NCBI GenBank assembly: GCA_900548745.1
Contig: URLQ01000083.1
Span: 1 to 12,580, forward strand
Length of the DNA: 12,580 nt
Reading direction: 5' to 3'
From: an uncultured Prevotella sp.
Lineage (GTDB): Bacteria > Bacteroidota > Bacteroidia > Bacteroidales > Bacteroidaceae
The translations under genes and the position numbers were made by a program. The notes under the pieces are model-generated. The model saw nothing but the letters and a program-made list of their open reading frames with translations. It did not search any database and was not told where the DNA came from. Shown here piece after piece: positions 1-7,512 of this stretch (its first letter is position 1; each line of letters opens with the position of its first letter).

Positions 1-2648
1 GTCTTCACATTTGCGATAGAGAAAGTAGCCACAGGGTCTGACTCGTCGGCACGCGGCATGTCGAAATACTGGTCTGCCGTAGTCTCATTGTTAGGCTCTG
101 CAAAGAGCGGACCAGTGCGGAACACAACCCTTGTTATCGCCTCCACAGGGGTGTCGAACTGTCGCTGGCACACCTTCTTGTCGTTGATATAATAGGTGCC
201 GGCATGCATGTCGGTAGAGAGAACAGCCTTCACACGATAGGTTTCTCCTGCCTTATAGTTCTTGAGCATGGTGCCGAAACGCGGACCGCCCTTTACCTTC
301 ATCACGCCGAGAGAATCGAGTACTATACGGGAGCAAGCTTGTCCTTTGGCATCGACAAACTCCACATCAAGCTCTCCATGACCATTCTGTGCTGCCTGAA
401 CATCAAACTCTACAGTAAGTTCCTTTGTGGCAGGTATCATACGTTCCACCTTAGCATAATCGTAAGGGTCTTTATCAGACAGCTTCAACCATTTCCCATC
501 AAGGGCAACAGGTGCCCATTTAGGAGAATAGATGTTCCAGTCTGCCATATCAGCGAGCTTTGAATATGCGGAGAAGTCAGTATCGGCATGAGATGTTGCC
601 GCAGTCTTTACAGGCACTGTGATGCGCGAAACCCACATATCCTCCTTATTATTACTGTAGGTGACCCACATGTTTCCGTCTGCCGGAGTGCCGTTGCCTT
701 CCTGGATGCCACGGGTGTACTGCGGACCGTAGTTCTTGTAGTTACCGCCATGGCGCTCTGGAGTTATTTCTCCGTTGACAAGATTCAGGGTCGTATACTC
801 CAAGCCGTCGGCACTGAGAGAGATGGCAAGTGGCCAACGGTATTCTGCAGGGTTATAAACCGTGGCATAGGTACCGTCGGAGAGTCGCTGTCCCCATATC
901 TTACCTGTCGACGTAACAAAGCCATGAGCACGCTTAGCCGGAGTGCGCCATGTGTATCCTCCATCACAGCTTATAGTGGTAAGTCCGTGTTTCCAGAGTC
1001 CCACTTTCCATCCGTCGGGCAGAGTATAACCGGAGAAAGCCTTGTAAGGAGTCTTCAGCGGCAACACATCATCGCCGCGGTCTGCCTCTTCCGCCCACTG
1101 CATACGTGCCATCGGGTCGGCAAGTATCTCATCACAAGCCTTCACGAAAGCCTTGTCTTTCGACTTCTTGTAATATGGGAAATCTGTATTTTTCTCGTTA
1201 AAGCCATGATTGTAATATATGAAATATACCGGTCCGAAAGAGCCGTCGGCCTTTATCTCCCTTACCACGCGACCGATGCCATTGCCGTCGGTAGGGTTGT
1301 CTTTCGGTGTCATCGACACTACGTAGTTACCCATAGCCAACAGCTTGCCCGTCTTCTTTGATACATACCACCCTACTCTCTGGTGCATGATAGCCATAAG
1401 ATTCTTTGCCTTCAAGCCCGGATATTTCTCCGGTTTTTCAAAGCCGTCAGGCACTTTGTATTCAGGGAACAGCTTTACGGGGTCTGTCCATGTGTAACCG
1501 TCGGCAGAGGTCTGAAGCATTGTCACGCCAGGCGGCTCATGTTCGCTGCGTGGGTCGGTGAGATAGTGCATATAGAATTTGCCCTTCCAGTATGCTATCA
1601 TCGGCTGATGGTTGTATGTGGCTCCCTTCTCGGCACGCATGGTCTGTATGGTATGTACACCGACAACAGGAGACAATCCACCGTCGTGGCGTGCAGGCAA
1701 GGAAATATCCTTTCCGGTATAGTGTACAGCCCGGGTATTGTACTTTATGAGGTTTTCCACAAGTTCTTCAGGCGCCATAAATACGGTGCCGTGCTTGTGT
1801 CCCTCGGGGAAAGAGACAGCCCCTGTCTGGTCTTGGAAATGCTTGAAATCCTTGGTGCGCTGTGCTCCGTATATAAACTGACGATACCAGTCGTAGTAGA
1901 TGTACCACCAGCCGTTGACGTAGGCTGTCGACGGACCTTCGCTGTACATCGGCGTGAATGGTTCTGAAGCCTCGCTCCAAGGACCATAAGGGGTCTTGGA
2001 GAATGCCACTTTTATATTACGCTGCTTACGGGTATTATCCTTAAGCACCATCACATAATCGTCCTTGCCACGCTTCACCATCGTAGCGTCAATGCAGCTG
2101 AAGCCCGGTTCTATAAGAAGCTTTGCCTCCGTGAATGTTTTGAAGTCCTTTGTCGTAGTATAATATAGGCGATGGTTGTTCTTGTGTTCCTCCAATACGT
2201 CGGGAAACTTGCCTGGAATACATGACGCCCAAATAACCATATACTGCTTCTTCACATCGTCGTAGAACAGTTCCGGAGCCCACACGTTTACCGTGGTAGT
2301 GTCTTTCATCACTTCGATGAAACGTTCCGGTGTCCAGTGTATGAGGTCTTTTGACGATGAATAGCCAAAGCCACGGTCGCCTCTCCAACTGCAAGTCCAC
2401 ACAAAATGGTAGGTACCGTCAGGTCCCTTCACTATCGAGGGGTCGCGCATCACTTTCTGCGTGCCTACCTCCGGCTTAAGAAATGTACCAGGAATACTGT
2501 CCCAATGAATTCCGTCGCGACTGTAGATAAAGCGCAGTCCTTCGTTAGCCGGTTCATGGAAGGATGTCGACACATATATGTCTCCAGCCCATGCAGCAGC
2601 AGAAGGCAGCATCATAGCCGCAACAACTGACAAGAATGTTTTCTTCAT
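1..2648 (-). CDS. Secreted GH43-like / sialidase-like multidomain glycosidase, 3' end outside window
   Basis: Starts with ATG at 2648 and stays open for 882 complete codons to the left edge, so the C-terminus is missing. Residues 1-21 form a signal peptide (MKKTFLS, hydrophobic core, likely cut after AWA), implying export. Residues 22 to about 330 resemble GH43 five-bladed propellers, and all three acidic positions of that family appear present: D69 in MRDPSIV (base), D187 in SCIDATM (pKa modulator) and E237 in YSEGPS (acid). WAPEL at 123-127 is also typical. Residues about 330-680 look like a second propeller with sialidase-type Asp-boxes (SCDGGYTW at 560-567, a variant SADGYTW at 381-387). 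Residues about 690-882 look like a beta-sandwich (laminin-G or DUF1080-like). The substrate cannot be read from the sequence; GH43 enzymes are mostly arabinofuranosidases, xylosidases or galactosidases. I am sure of the gene and its GH43-like N-terminus, less sure of the later domains. Confidence 0.85.
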   Translation of the reverse strand, partial: MKKTFLSVVAAMMLPSAAAWAGDIYVSTSFHEPANEGLRFIYSRDGIHWDSIPGTFLKPEVGTQKVMRDPSIVKGPDGTYHFVWTCSWRGDRGFGYSSSKDLIHWTPERFIEVMKDTTTVNVWAPELFYDDVKKQYMVIWASCIPGKFPDVLEEHKNNHRLYYTTTKDFKTFTEAKLLIEPGFSCIDATMVKRGKDDYVMVLKDNTRKQRNIKVAFSKTPYGPWSEASEPFTPMYSEGPSTAYVNGWWYIYYDWYRQFIYGAQRTKDFKHFQDQTGAVSFPEGHKHGTVFMAPEELVENLIKYNTRAVHYTGKDISLPARHDGGLSPVVGVHTIQTMRAEKGATYNHQPMIAYWKGKFYMHYLTDPRSEHEPPGVTMLQTSADGYTWTDPVKLFPEYKVPDGFEKPEKYPGLKAKNLMAIMHQRVGWYVSKKTGKLLAMGNYVVSMTPKDNPTDGNGIGRVVREIKADGSFGPVYFIYYNHGFNEKNTDFPYYKKSKDKAFVKACDEILADPMARMQWAEEADRGDDVLPLKTPYKAFSGYTLPDGWKVGLWKHGLTTISCDGGYTWRTPAKRAHGFVTSTGKIWGQRLSDGTYATVYNPAEYRWPLAISLSADGLEYTTLNLVNGEITPERHGGNYKNYGPQYTRGIQEGNGTPADGNMWVTYSNNKEDMWVSRITVPVKTAATSHADTDFSAYSKLADMADWNIYSPKWAPVALDGKWLKLSDKDPYDYAKVERMIPATKELTVEFDVQAAQNGHGELDVEFVDAKGQACSRIVLDSLGVMKVKGGPRFGTMLKNYKAGETYRVKAVLSTDMHAGTYYINDKKVCQRQFDTPVEAITRVVFRTGPLFAEPNNETTADQYFDMPRADESDPVATFSIANVK

Positions 2649-2864
2649 TTATTATTGTTTTATTATTTTCTGTCTTTATATAAAGAACGTATACCTATAT
2701 ATAATGTAACCATTTTCAATAACGTCCACACAATAGACAAACACACATATATTAATTCAGCAGACACTGATTATGATTAAGGTATTACAAAAAAAAACGG
2801 AAAAACATAGCTGTATTTAATATTTAAATCTTTTAACAAAAGCAGTGCATTATGTTAATGAAAT

Positions 2865-2887
2865 TCAGAAAAAACAGCCTTTTCTGA
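2865..2887. repeat. Short hairpin in the intergenic region
   Basis: TCAGAAAA at 2865-2872 and TTTTCTGA at 2880-2887 form a perfect 8-bp inverted repeat around a 7-nt loop. Neither side is followed by a real T-tract, so it is a weak terminator at best. It would lie in the 5' leader of the GH43-like gene if transcription comes from the promoter at 3380-3410. Its function is unknown. Confidence 0.4.
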
Positions 2888-2924
2888 TAACCATTAAAAG
2901 AAGAAAAATAAGAAGTTGATTGAG

Positions 2925-2996
2925 TTTCAATGAGAAAGTACGTCAATTTCTATGAGAAAGTCCGTAACTTTCTATGAGAAATTACGTAACTTTCTA
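2925..2996. repeat. 22-bp tandem repeat, three units plus a partial fourth
   Basis: Units lie at 2925-2946, 2947-2968 and 2969-2990, followed by a truncated start (TTTCTA) at 2991-2996. Each has the form TTTCWATGAGAAAktmCGTmAm. Units differ from one another at only a few positions. Each contains TTTC-TATGA-GAAA, a short imperfect dyad. The unit junctions give a second dyad: GAAAGT-CCGTA-ACTTTC between units 2 and 3, and the palindrome TTACGTAA inside unit 3. Because 22 is not a multiple of three, the repeats are unlikely to be conserved as protein. The block lies about 280 bp upstream of the GH43-like start. It could be an operator array, part of a dispersed intergenic repeat, or replication-slippage product. 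Confidence 0.85.
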
Positions 2997-3379
2997 AAAA
3001 CAGCAAAATCATGGCTCCGTATGAGTGTTCTGCGTTATACGTTTTCTCACAAGTTAAAAAGTTTTAAAACTAACACCATACAAGGATATTACAATGTGGT
3101 TGGTGACGATAAACGACAACAAGAATGTCGCATTATCGAACCTCCTCCTGTCTTCCATGAAAATTCGATTAAGCGAGAGAAGACATTAGGAAAGAGCAAA
3201 AGTGAAGGCATGAAAAAGAGGAATCAAAAACTTCATTTGACTCCACTATATAATCATTAGCAAACAAGAATGTATGCTATTATCCGATCTACTTTATAAA
3301 GAAGTAAACTGACAAGGAAACGCTAATCAAAAATAATACAGATGCTATCATAATTCTTTGCTTTAATAAAAACTTATAG

Positions 3380-3410
3380 CAAAAGTATGAATTTTTATAA
3401 TAGAAAACAA
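3380..3410 (-). promoter_or_regulatory. Bacteroidetes-type promoter facing left, target unclear
   Basis: On the minus strand TACTTTTG (3387 down to 3380) matches the -7 consensus TAnnTTTG exactly. A TTG at 3410-3408 lies 20 nt upstream, as expected for the -33 element. Transcription would start near 3374 and run left. The next clear minus-strand gene starts at 2648, so the promoter would give a leader of about 725 nt, or serve a small RNA or short peptide gene. Matches of this kind also arise by chance in AT-rich DNA. Confidence 0.4.
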
Positions 3411-3479
3411 GTCTATAGCATAAAAAAGTACGTTTCTATATAATATTTTCAATATAAAAACATTTTTTACACTATAGAC
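3411..3479. repeat. Long imperfect hairpin after the metallophosphoesterase gene
   Basis: GTCTATAG at 3411-3418 pairs with CTATAGAC at 3472-3479. After a 2x2 internal loop, TAAAAAA (3421-3427) pairs with TTTTTTA (3463-3469). GTTT (3432-3435) then pairs with AAAC (3458-3461), and TATAT (3437-3441) with ATATA (3452-3456), around a 10-nt loop. It begins 33 nt past the metallophosphoesterase stop codon, so it may help end that transcript. The stem is AT-rich and lacks a clean T-tract on the minus strand, so it is not a standard terminator. A small palindromic repeat element is the alternative; I saw no target-site duplication. Confidence 0.45.
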
Positions 3480-3512
3480 TTTACTCTTTATCGCTATTCA
3501 AACAGATTAAGA

Positions 3513-4688
3513 CTATTTGCCCTTCCGCAATTCTATAACTACTATTTCGCCAGGACAACCTATCCGGAACGGAACAAAGCCACCCAGTCCGGTACTTACG
3601 TTTATAGCCCGCTTGCCTTCATAATACATTCCTCCCCATTCCTTGTAGAGCAAGGATATCGGCGACCAGCCAAAGATTTCCACCTGTCCGGCATGGGTGT
3701 GGCCGCTAAGAGTAAGCTGTGCACGGGAATGTGGAAGGATGTCTGTACGCCAGCTTGTAGGGTCGTGCTGAAGCATGACCACAAAGGCGTGGTTGGCGTC
3801 TATGCCATGAAGGGTTTTCTTTATATCACCCTTGTTAGGCACCTTCACGCTCTTGCCTTCATATTCCATTCCTGCCACGACAATGGAGTCTGTGCCGCGA
3901 CGCACTACCCTATTCTCATTCATCAACAACTGCCACCCCATCTGCTTCTGCAAATCCATCATTCGCTGGAGATTCGCCTTTCGCGTATTCTCGTCTGCCT
4001 CTATATAATAGGCATAATCATGATTGCCCATAATGGAGTATACTCCATCCTTTGCCTTCAGACTGCCAAGAGCCTTCTGATGCGGAAGGAGTTCCGTTGG
4101 TCTCATATTCTGCAAGTCTCCCGTAAAGACTATCATGTCTGCCTTTTGGGCATTCATGCTGTCTATAGCCGCATTCAGGACTCCAACCCTTGTTTCGCCG
4201 TATGTCCCCACATGGGCATCGCTAAACTGCACTATCCTATATCCGTCAAACGCCTGTGGCAGATCCTTGGAATAGTAAGTAACGTGGCGAATTTCAAGTT
4301 TACTGAAACCTAATGTATAAGCATATATTGACATGCAGGCAAGAATGAAACCACAGAGCAGACCTATCGGGTTTCCCCAGTTTGTCTTTGTCTTATGGTA
4401 CACACAGTGTCCCCATCCAAGAGCTGAGCATACGACAAATACCAACTTGGGGAGTATCCATACAGTAAGCAGCAACAGATACCAACTCAACAGGTCGAAG
4501 TTGTCGGGAGCAAAGTTCTTTGACAGAGCCAGAGATACACTATACACGACTACCAATGTTGTCTGTAGCCACCAACAACAACGCAATGCTTTCCTGTGCA
4601 GTCTGCACATGCGGATAAAGCGACGGTCCACATACCAGTCTGTCAATAACACAACCAGTATTATAGGTATAACAATTCTTGCTATCAT
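3513..4688 (-). CDS. Membrane-anchored metallophosphoesterase (YkuE/YaeI-like)
   Basis: Protein of 391 residues. The N-terminus has four likely membrane helices (about 4-20, 38-56, 66-88 and 107-126). A calcineurin-like phosphoesterase domain follows from about 148 to 388. The metal-binding motifs are all present in order: SDAHVG (D157, H159), GDLQN (D191, N194), GNHD (N222-D224), QHDP (H308) and GHTHAGQ (H330, H332). The active site should sit next to the cytoplasmic membrane, on a side I cannot fix from sequence. Relatives hydrolyse phosphodiester or pyrophosphate bonds, some in lipid metabolism; the substrate here is unknown. The ATG lies 7 nt after the pyrC stop, so the two genes are probably co-transcribed. 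Nothing essential appears to be missing. I am confident of the family, not of the substrate. Confidence 0.92.
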   Translation of the reverse strand: MIARIVIPIILVVLLTDWYVDRRFIRMCRLHRKALRCCWWLQTTLVVVYSVSLALSKNFAPDNFDLLSWYLLLLTVWILPKLVFVVCSALGWGHCVYHKTKTNWGNPIGLLCGFILACMSIYAYTLGFSKLEIRHVTYYSKDLPQAFDGYRIVQFSDAHVGTYGETRVGVLNAAIDSMNAQKADMIVFTGDLQNMRPTELLPHQKALGSLKAKDGVYSIMGNHDYAYYIEADENTRKANLQRMMDLQKQMGWQLLMNENRVVRRGTDSIVVAGMEYEGKSVKVPNKGDIKKTLHGIDANHAFVVMLQHDPTSWRTDILPHSRAQLTLSGHTHAGQVEIFGWSPISLLYKEWGGMYYEGKRAINVSTGLGGFVPFRIGCPGEIVVIELRKGK

Positions 4689-4695
4689 ATCTTCT

Positions 4696-6066
4696 CTATC
4701 CTCTTCTGAATTCTATTTCCTCGCCCCTGCTTGCGCTGTCGAAACAACCTTTATTATAGATGTGGGAACCATTACAGAAGGTATGTTCTACCTTCCAGTT
4801 GAAAGAACGGCCTTCAAGCGGACTCCATTTACACTTGCTCTGAATTATATCTTCCGTTACAGTCCACGGAGTGCCATGGCTAACGACAACGAGGTCAGCC
4901 TTATAGCCCTTACGTATAAACCCACGCTTGCTGATTTCAAACAGGCGTGCAGGATTATGACACATCAGCTCAACAACCCTTTCTATCGAGAGTACGCCCT
5001 CATCGACAAGACCGAGCATAGACACCAACGAGAACTGCAGGATAGGCATTCCTGACATTGCCTTGCAGCAGCCTCCCTGCTTTTCAGACAATTTATGCGG
5101 AGCATGGTCTGTGCCGACTACAGCCACCCTGCCATCAGTCAGTGCACGACGCAAGGCATCACGGTCTTTAGTGCTCTTCACTGCCGGGTTGCACTTTATC
5201 CTTGCTCCCACCGTGTTATAATCTTCATCAGAGAACACAAGGTGGGCAACTACAGCCTCTGCCGTTATCCGAGGGAAACAGCAGTCATCTTTAGCGGAAA
5301 GCACCCTGTTCTCATCAACGGCTTCAAAGAGTTCCAGCTCCTTCGCTGTAGTTAGATGCGCCACGTGCAGACGGGCATTGTTCTTCTTGGCAAGGCTAAC
5401 GGCAAGCGACGTTGACCGATAGCAGGCTTCTTCACTGCGTATCTGCGGATGATGCGTTATGTCAGGATCATCACCCCACAGCTGTTTTGCCTTTGCCATA
5501 TTTTCATTTATAACCTGCGTATCTTCACAATGTGCCATTATCGGAAGCTTTACTTTGCTGAATATCCGCTGCAAAGCCTCATCATGGTCTACGAGCATAT
5601 TGCCTGTAGAAGATCCCATAAAGAGCTTTACTCCTGGCACACGGTGCTCGTCAACCCTAAGCAGGTCATCGATATTATCATTTGTAGCACCTATAAAGAA
5701 GGAATAGTTCACATGACTTTTCTCCCTGCCCAGAAGGAACTTTTCGTCAAGTGTCTGAAGCGTTGTCGTCTGCGGCTTTGTGTTGGGCATGTCAAAATAT
5801 GAAGTCACTCCCCCATAGGCTGCTGCACGGCTCTCGCTTTCTATATCAGCTTTTTCCGTCAGTCCTGGCTCACGGAAATGCACATGGTCATCTATTACTC
5901 CAGGCAACAGCCAACAGTCTGTTGCATCCACTGTCTCATCATATACCCCTTCTACATCTATTCCATCAGCAATGATGTCGGCAATGATGCCGTCTTCTAT
6001 GACTACAGACGCCTTTTCTATGCGTCCTTCATTTACCACTTGGGCTCCTTTTATCAATGTCTTCAT
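4696..6066 (-). CDS. pyrC: Dihydroorotase
   Basis: Protein of 456 residues. Dihydroorotase interconverts N-carbamoyl-L-aspartate and L-dihydroorotate, the third step of de novo pyrimidine synthesis, in the cytosol. The sequence is an amidohydrolase of the long, class I-like type. Metal and substrate motifs are in order: DDHVHFREPG (H61, H63, R65), the lysine in GVKLFMGSS (K147, expected to be carboxylated), MAHCED (H179), HVAHLTTA (H237) and GTDHAPH (D320). The C-terminal strand NPARLFEI..KGYKADLVVV is also typical. Related allantoinases and hydantoinases share the fold, but HFREPG and the overall length favour dihydroorotase. The ATG at 6066 is the only sensible start; it stands 11 nt after the T-tract of the hairpin at 6078-6131. 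A metallophosphoesterase gene follows closely. Confidence 0.93.
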   Translation of the reverse strand: MKTLIKGAQVVNEGRIEKASVVIEDGIIADIIADGIDVEGVYDETVDATDCWLLPGVIDDHVHFREPGLTEKADIESESRAAAYGGVTSYFDMPNTKPQTTTLQTLDEKFLLGREKSHVNYSFFIGATNDNIDDLLRVDEHRVPGVKLFMGSSTGNMLVDHDEALQRIFSKVKLPIMAHCEDTQVINENMAKAKQLWGDDPDITHHPQIRSEEACYRSTSLAVSLAKKNNARLHVAHLTTAKELELFEAVDENRVLSAKDDCCFPRITAEAVVAHLVFSDEDYNTVGARIKCNPAVKSTKDRDALRRALTDGRVAVVGTDHAPHKLSEKQGGCCKAMSGMPILQFSLVSMLGLVDEGVLSIERVVELMCHNPARLFEISKRGFIRKGYKADLVVVSHGTPWTVTEDIIQSKCKWSPLEGRSFNWKVEHTFCNGSHIYNKGCFDSASRGEEIEFRRG

Positions 6067-6077
6067 AACTTATGCTT

Positions 6078-6131
6078 AAAAAAAATGTAGGACTGTGCAT
6101 GTCTTCTACCGACACGTACAATTCTACATTT
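6078..6131 (-). terminator. Strong hairpin with T-tract between the lipoprotein gene and pyrC
   Basis: Arms at 6083-6103 and 6111-6131 pair over 21 positions with two mismatches and two G-U pairs, around a 7-nt loop. Read on the minus strand the stem ends in CTACATTT and continues into a run of eight T (6085 down to 6078). This is the form of an intrinsic terminator. It begins 25 nt after the lipoprotein stop codon and so would end that transcript. It also ends only 11 nt before the pyrC start codon, leaving almost no room for a separate pyrC promoter. That raises the possibility of an attenuator. Confidence 0.75.
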
Positions 6132-6156
6132 CATGTTTCTTATTTATATTATCTCT

Positions 6157-6963
6157 TTATTGCTCAGCATTCTCACTTTCCGGCTGTGCAAGTTCATTAG
6201 GTGTAGGAACATCCGGCTGAGGTCCGTTCTGTATCTCAGGCGGAGCAGGCATATCGGGTGTTGCCATACCGTTCATTATATTCTGGTTCTGCTGCGCCTT
6301 TTCATAATAATCCTTCACATAAGGGTCATTCTTGAAGTTTGCCGTAGCCTTGCTCATAATGTCTTCTATCCATGGAGCCAGCTCCGGATACCGGTTTCCG
6401 GCAGTCATCATAAAGAACACTCCCGGACCGAGGACATTGTCGAAATTCTCTTCAATAAAAGACGTTATCAGCTTGTCTTCCTTCTCTGCAATCTGGCGTG
6501 CTTCCTGAGCAAGCCGCGCATTGGTCACATTCTCGTCCTCGCCATTCATTATGGCCTGGCTCTGCTTGTGTCCAAGCTCGTTCATCTGTACGTCAAGCTG
6601 ATTGTATTTTTCGATAAACTTCGACAGTTTGTCGTTGAGCGGCGTACCGCTGACTTTCTGCTGTCCATTGTCTATCTTTATCGTTATGTCTCCATGTTCA
6701 AGCACTACAGGCATCAGACTTTCTTCATCCATAAACAGGGTAACAAGCTTTGTCGAGTCGAGAGAACCGCTGAACTGGAACTGTCCATGCACAACGTCAC
6801 AAGAGTCTATAGTCTTCATATCGCTGTTGCTATAAGCCTTCAGATACAGCATCTTGCCATCCAACATAGAAACATCAGACGTACCTTTTATGTCATAAGA
6901 GCCAGCGCATGACATAAATACTGTCATACTGGCAAAAAGGAGAGAGTTTAATAATTTATTCAT
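6157..6963 (-). CDS. DUF4369-type lipoprotein
   Basis: Protein of 268 residues. I chose the ATG at 6963 over an upstream one at 7026: it gives a proper lipoprotein signal (MNKLLNSLLF, then VFMSC with C19 as lipidation site), and the likely promoter lies between the two. After the cysteine, residues about 24-115 match the DUF4369 pattern (DGKMLYLKAY, a D/S-rich stretch, then GQFQFSG), a small beta domain usually placed before a thioredoxin-like domain. Here no thioredoxin domain or CxxC motif follows. Instead there is a helical region (about 115-225) and a proline- and glutamine-rich tail (230-268). It is probably anchored in the envelope; its function is unknown. The stop at 6157 is followed by a strong terminator-like hairpin. 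Confidence 0.85.
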   Translation of the reverse strand: MNKLLNSLLFASMTVFMSCAGSYDIKGTSDVSMLDGKMLYLKAYSNSDMKTIDSCDVVHGQFQFSGSLDSTKLVTLFMDEESLMPVVLEHGDITIKIDNGQQKVSGTPLNDKLSKFIEKYNQLDVQMNELGHKQSQAIMNGEDENVTNARLAQEARQIAEKEDKLITSFIEENFDNVLGPGVFFMMTAGNRYPELAPWIEDIMSKATANFKNDPYVKDYYEKAQQNQNIMNGMATPDMPAPPEIQNGPQPDVPTPNELAQPESENAEQ

Positions 6964-6985
6964 ATACTGTTTTCGTAACACTCTA

Positions 6986-6993
6986 CAAATGTA
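6986..6993 (-). promoter_or_regulatory. -7 promoter element for the lipoprotein gene
   Basis: The minus strand reads TACATTTG, an exact match to the Bacteroidetes -7 consensus TAnnTTTG. Transcription would begin about 16-18 nt before the ATG at 6963. The -33 element is not convincing. The placement supports 6963 as the real start, because the upstream ATG at 7026 would lie outside the transcript. Confidence 0.6.
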
Positions 6994-7089
6994 ATGTCTA
7001 TTATCGATGTACGGAAATATGTTCATGATATTTAAAACATATACCCGTTATTTTAGCTTTTTTTTTGCTCTTTTCTTTTTTCACCTGCC

Positions 7090-7512
7090 CTATCCCTGGC
7101 TTTTACCAAGTTCAGATGATATTCTATGGGTAGAGTAAAGCTGAAGCACTGCCGCTGCAAGCAACAACACAACCCAGTTGTTGTGGATATACTTTATATA
7201 GGAGTTGTATCCTTCAATGCCTGACTTCAAGAACAATGGATAGATGATATGGTAAGAGTTCTCTACCATAAACAATGCAGAAAGCACAAAAAGGGCTGCT
7301 CCCGTAAGCATTATACGGCGCAAGCGGCGTATAGTAATGTCGGTGCCTGTATATTGCTGCATATACTGCATAGCGGCAAACATTATAGTTCCCGGTGCAA
7401 AAGACAATGGGGCAATGGTCTGTTCTCCAAACACATACAATCCTGCCCCGACCACCATAAAGCATGCTCCGACGAGCATGATAATACTCTGTAATTTATT
7501 TAGCTGTTTCAT
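7090..7512 (-). CDS. Small four-helix membrane protein, function unknown
   Basis: Protein of 140 residues from ATG at 7512 (MKQLNKLQ). The frame is open to another ATG at 7563, but that would place 17 extra residues inside the FtsB-like gene. With the 7512 start the overlap is 17 nt, consistent with translational coupling. Four likely membrane helices lie at about 8-28, 35-50, 66-84 and 111-127, with a basic patch (IRRLRR, 61-66) between the second and third. I recognise no named domain or catalytic residue. The overlap with a division gene, divergent from dnaX, suggests a housekeeping role, perhaps in the envelope, but this is only context. Confidence 0.82.
   Translation of the reverse strand: MKQLNKLQSIIMLVGACFMVVGAGLYVFGEQTIAPLSFAPGTIMFAAMQYMQQYTGTDITIRRLRRIMLTGAALFVLSALFMVENSYHIIYPLFLKSGIEGYNSYIKYIHNNWVVLLLAAAVLQLYSTHRISSELGKSQG

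Larger units (their letters stand above)
2649..3512. other. AT-rich intergenic region without a convincing gene
   Basis: These 864 bases separate the GH43-like gene from the metallophosphoesterase gene, both on the minus strand. The stretch is clearly richer in A and T than the flanking genes. It contains a 22-bp tandem repeat block (2925-2996), a hairpin at 2865-2887 and a larger imperfect hairpin at 3411-3479. A minus-strand promoter match lies at 3380-3410. Only short doubtful reading frames occur. I found no exact TAnnTTTG match just upstream of the GH43-like start, so that gene may have a long leader, a divergent or regulated promoter, or a promoter I cannot recognise. Confidence 0.7.

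Noticed and set aside
204..2630. Plus-strand frames opposite the GH43-like gene
   Set aside because: They are antisense to a long continuous minus-strand gene with signal peptide and active-site motifs, and their products resemble no protein.
2952..3260. Plus-strand frame of 102 codons in the intergenic region
   Set aside because: It begins inside the 22-bp repeats, has no promoter match, shows no recognisable domain and ends in a low-complexity basic tail. It looks like chance reading of AT-rich DNA.
6964..7026. Upstream ATG extending the lipoprotein to 289 residues
   Set aside because: It would put 21 residues before the lipoprotein signal and begin upstream of the likely promoter.
7058..7080. 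T-rich stretch on the plus strand as a terminator
   Set aside because: The genes around it are on the minus strand, where it reads as A-rich, and no stem precedes it.
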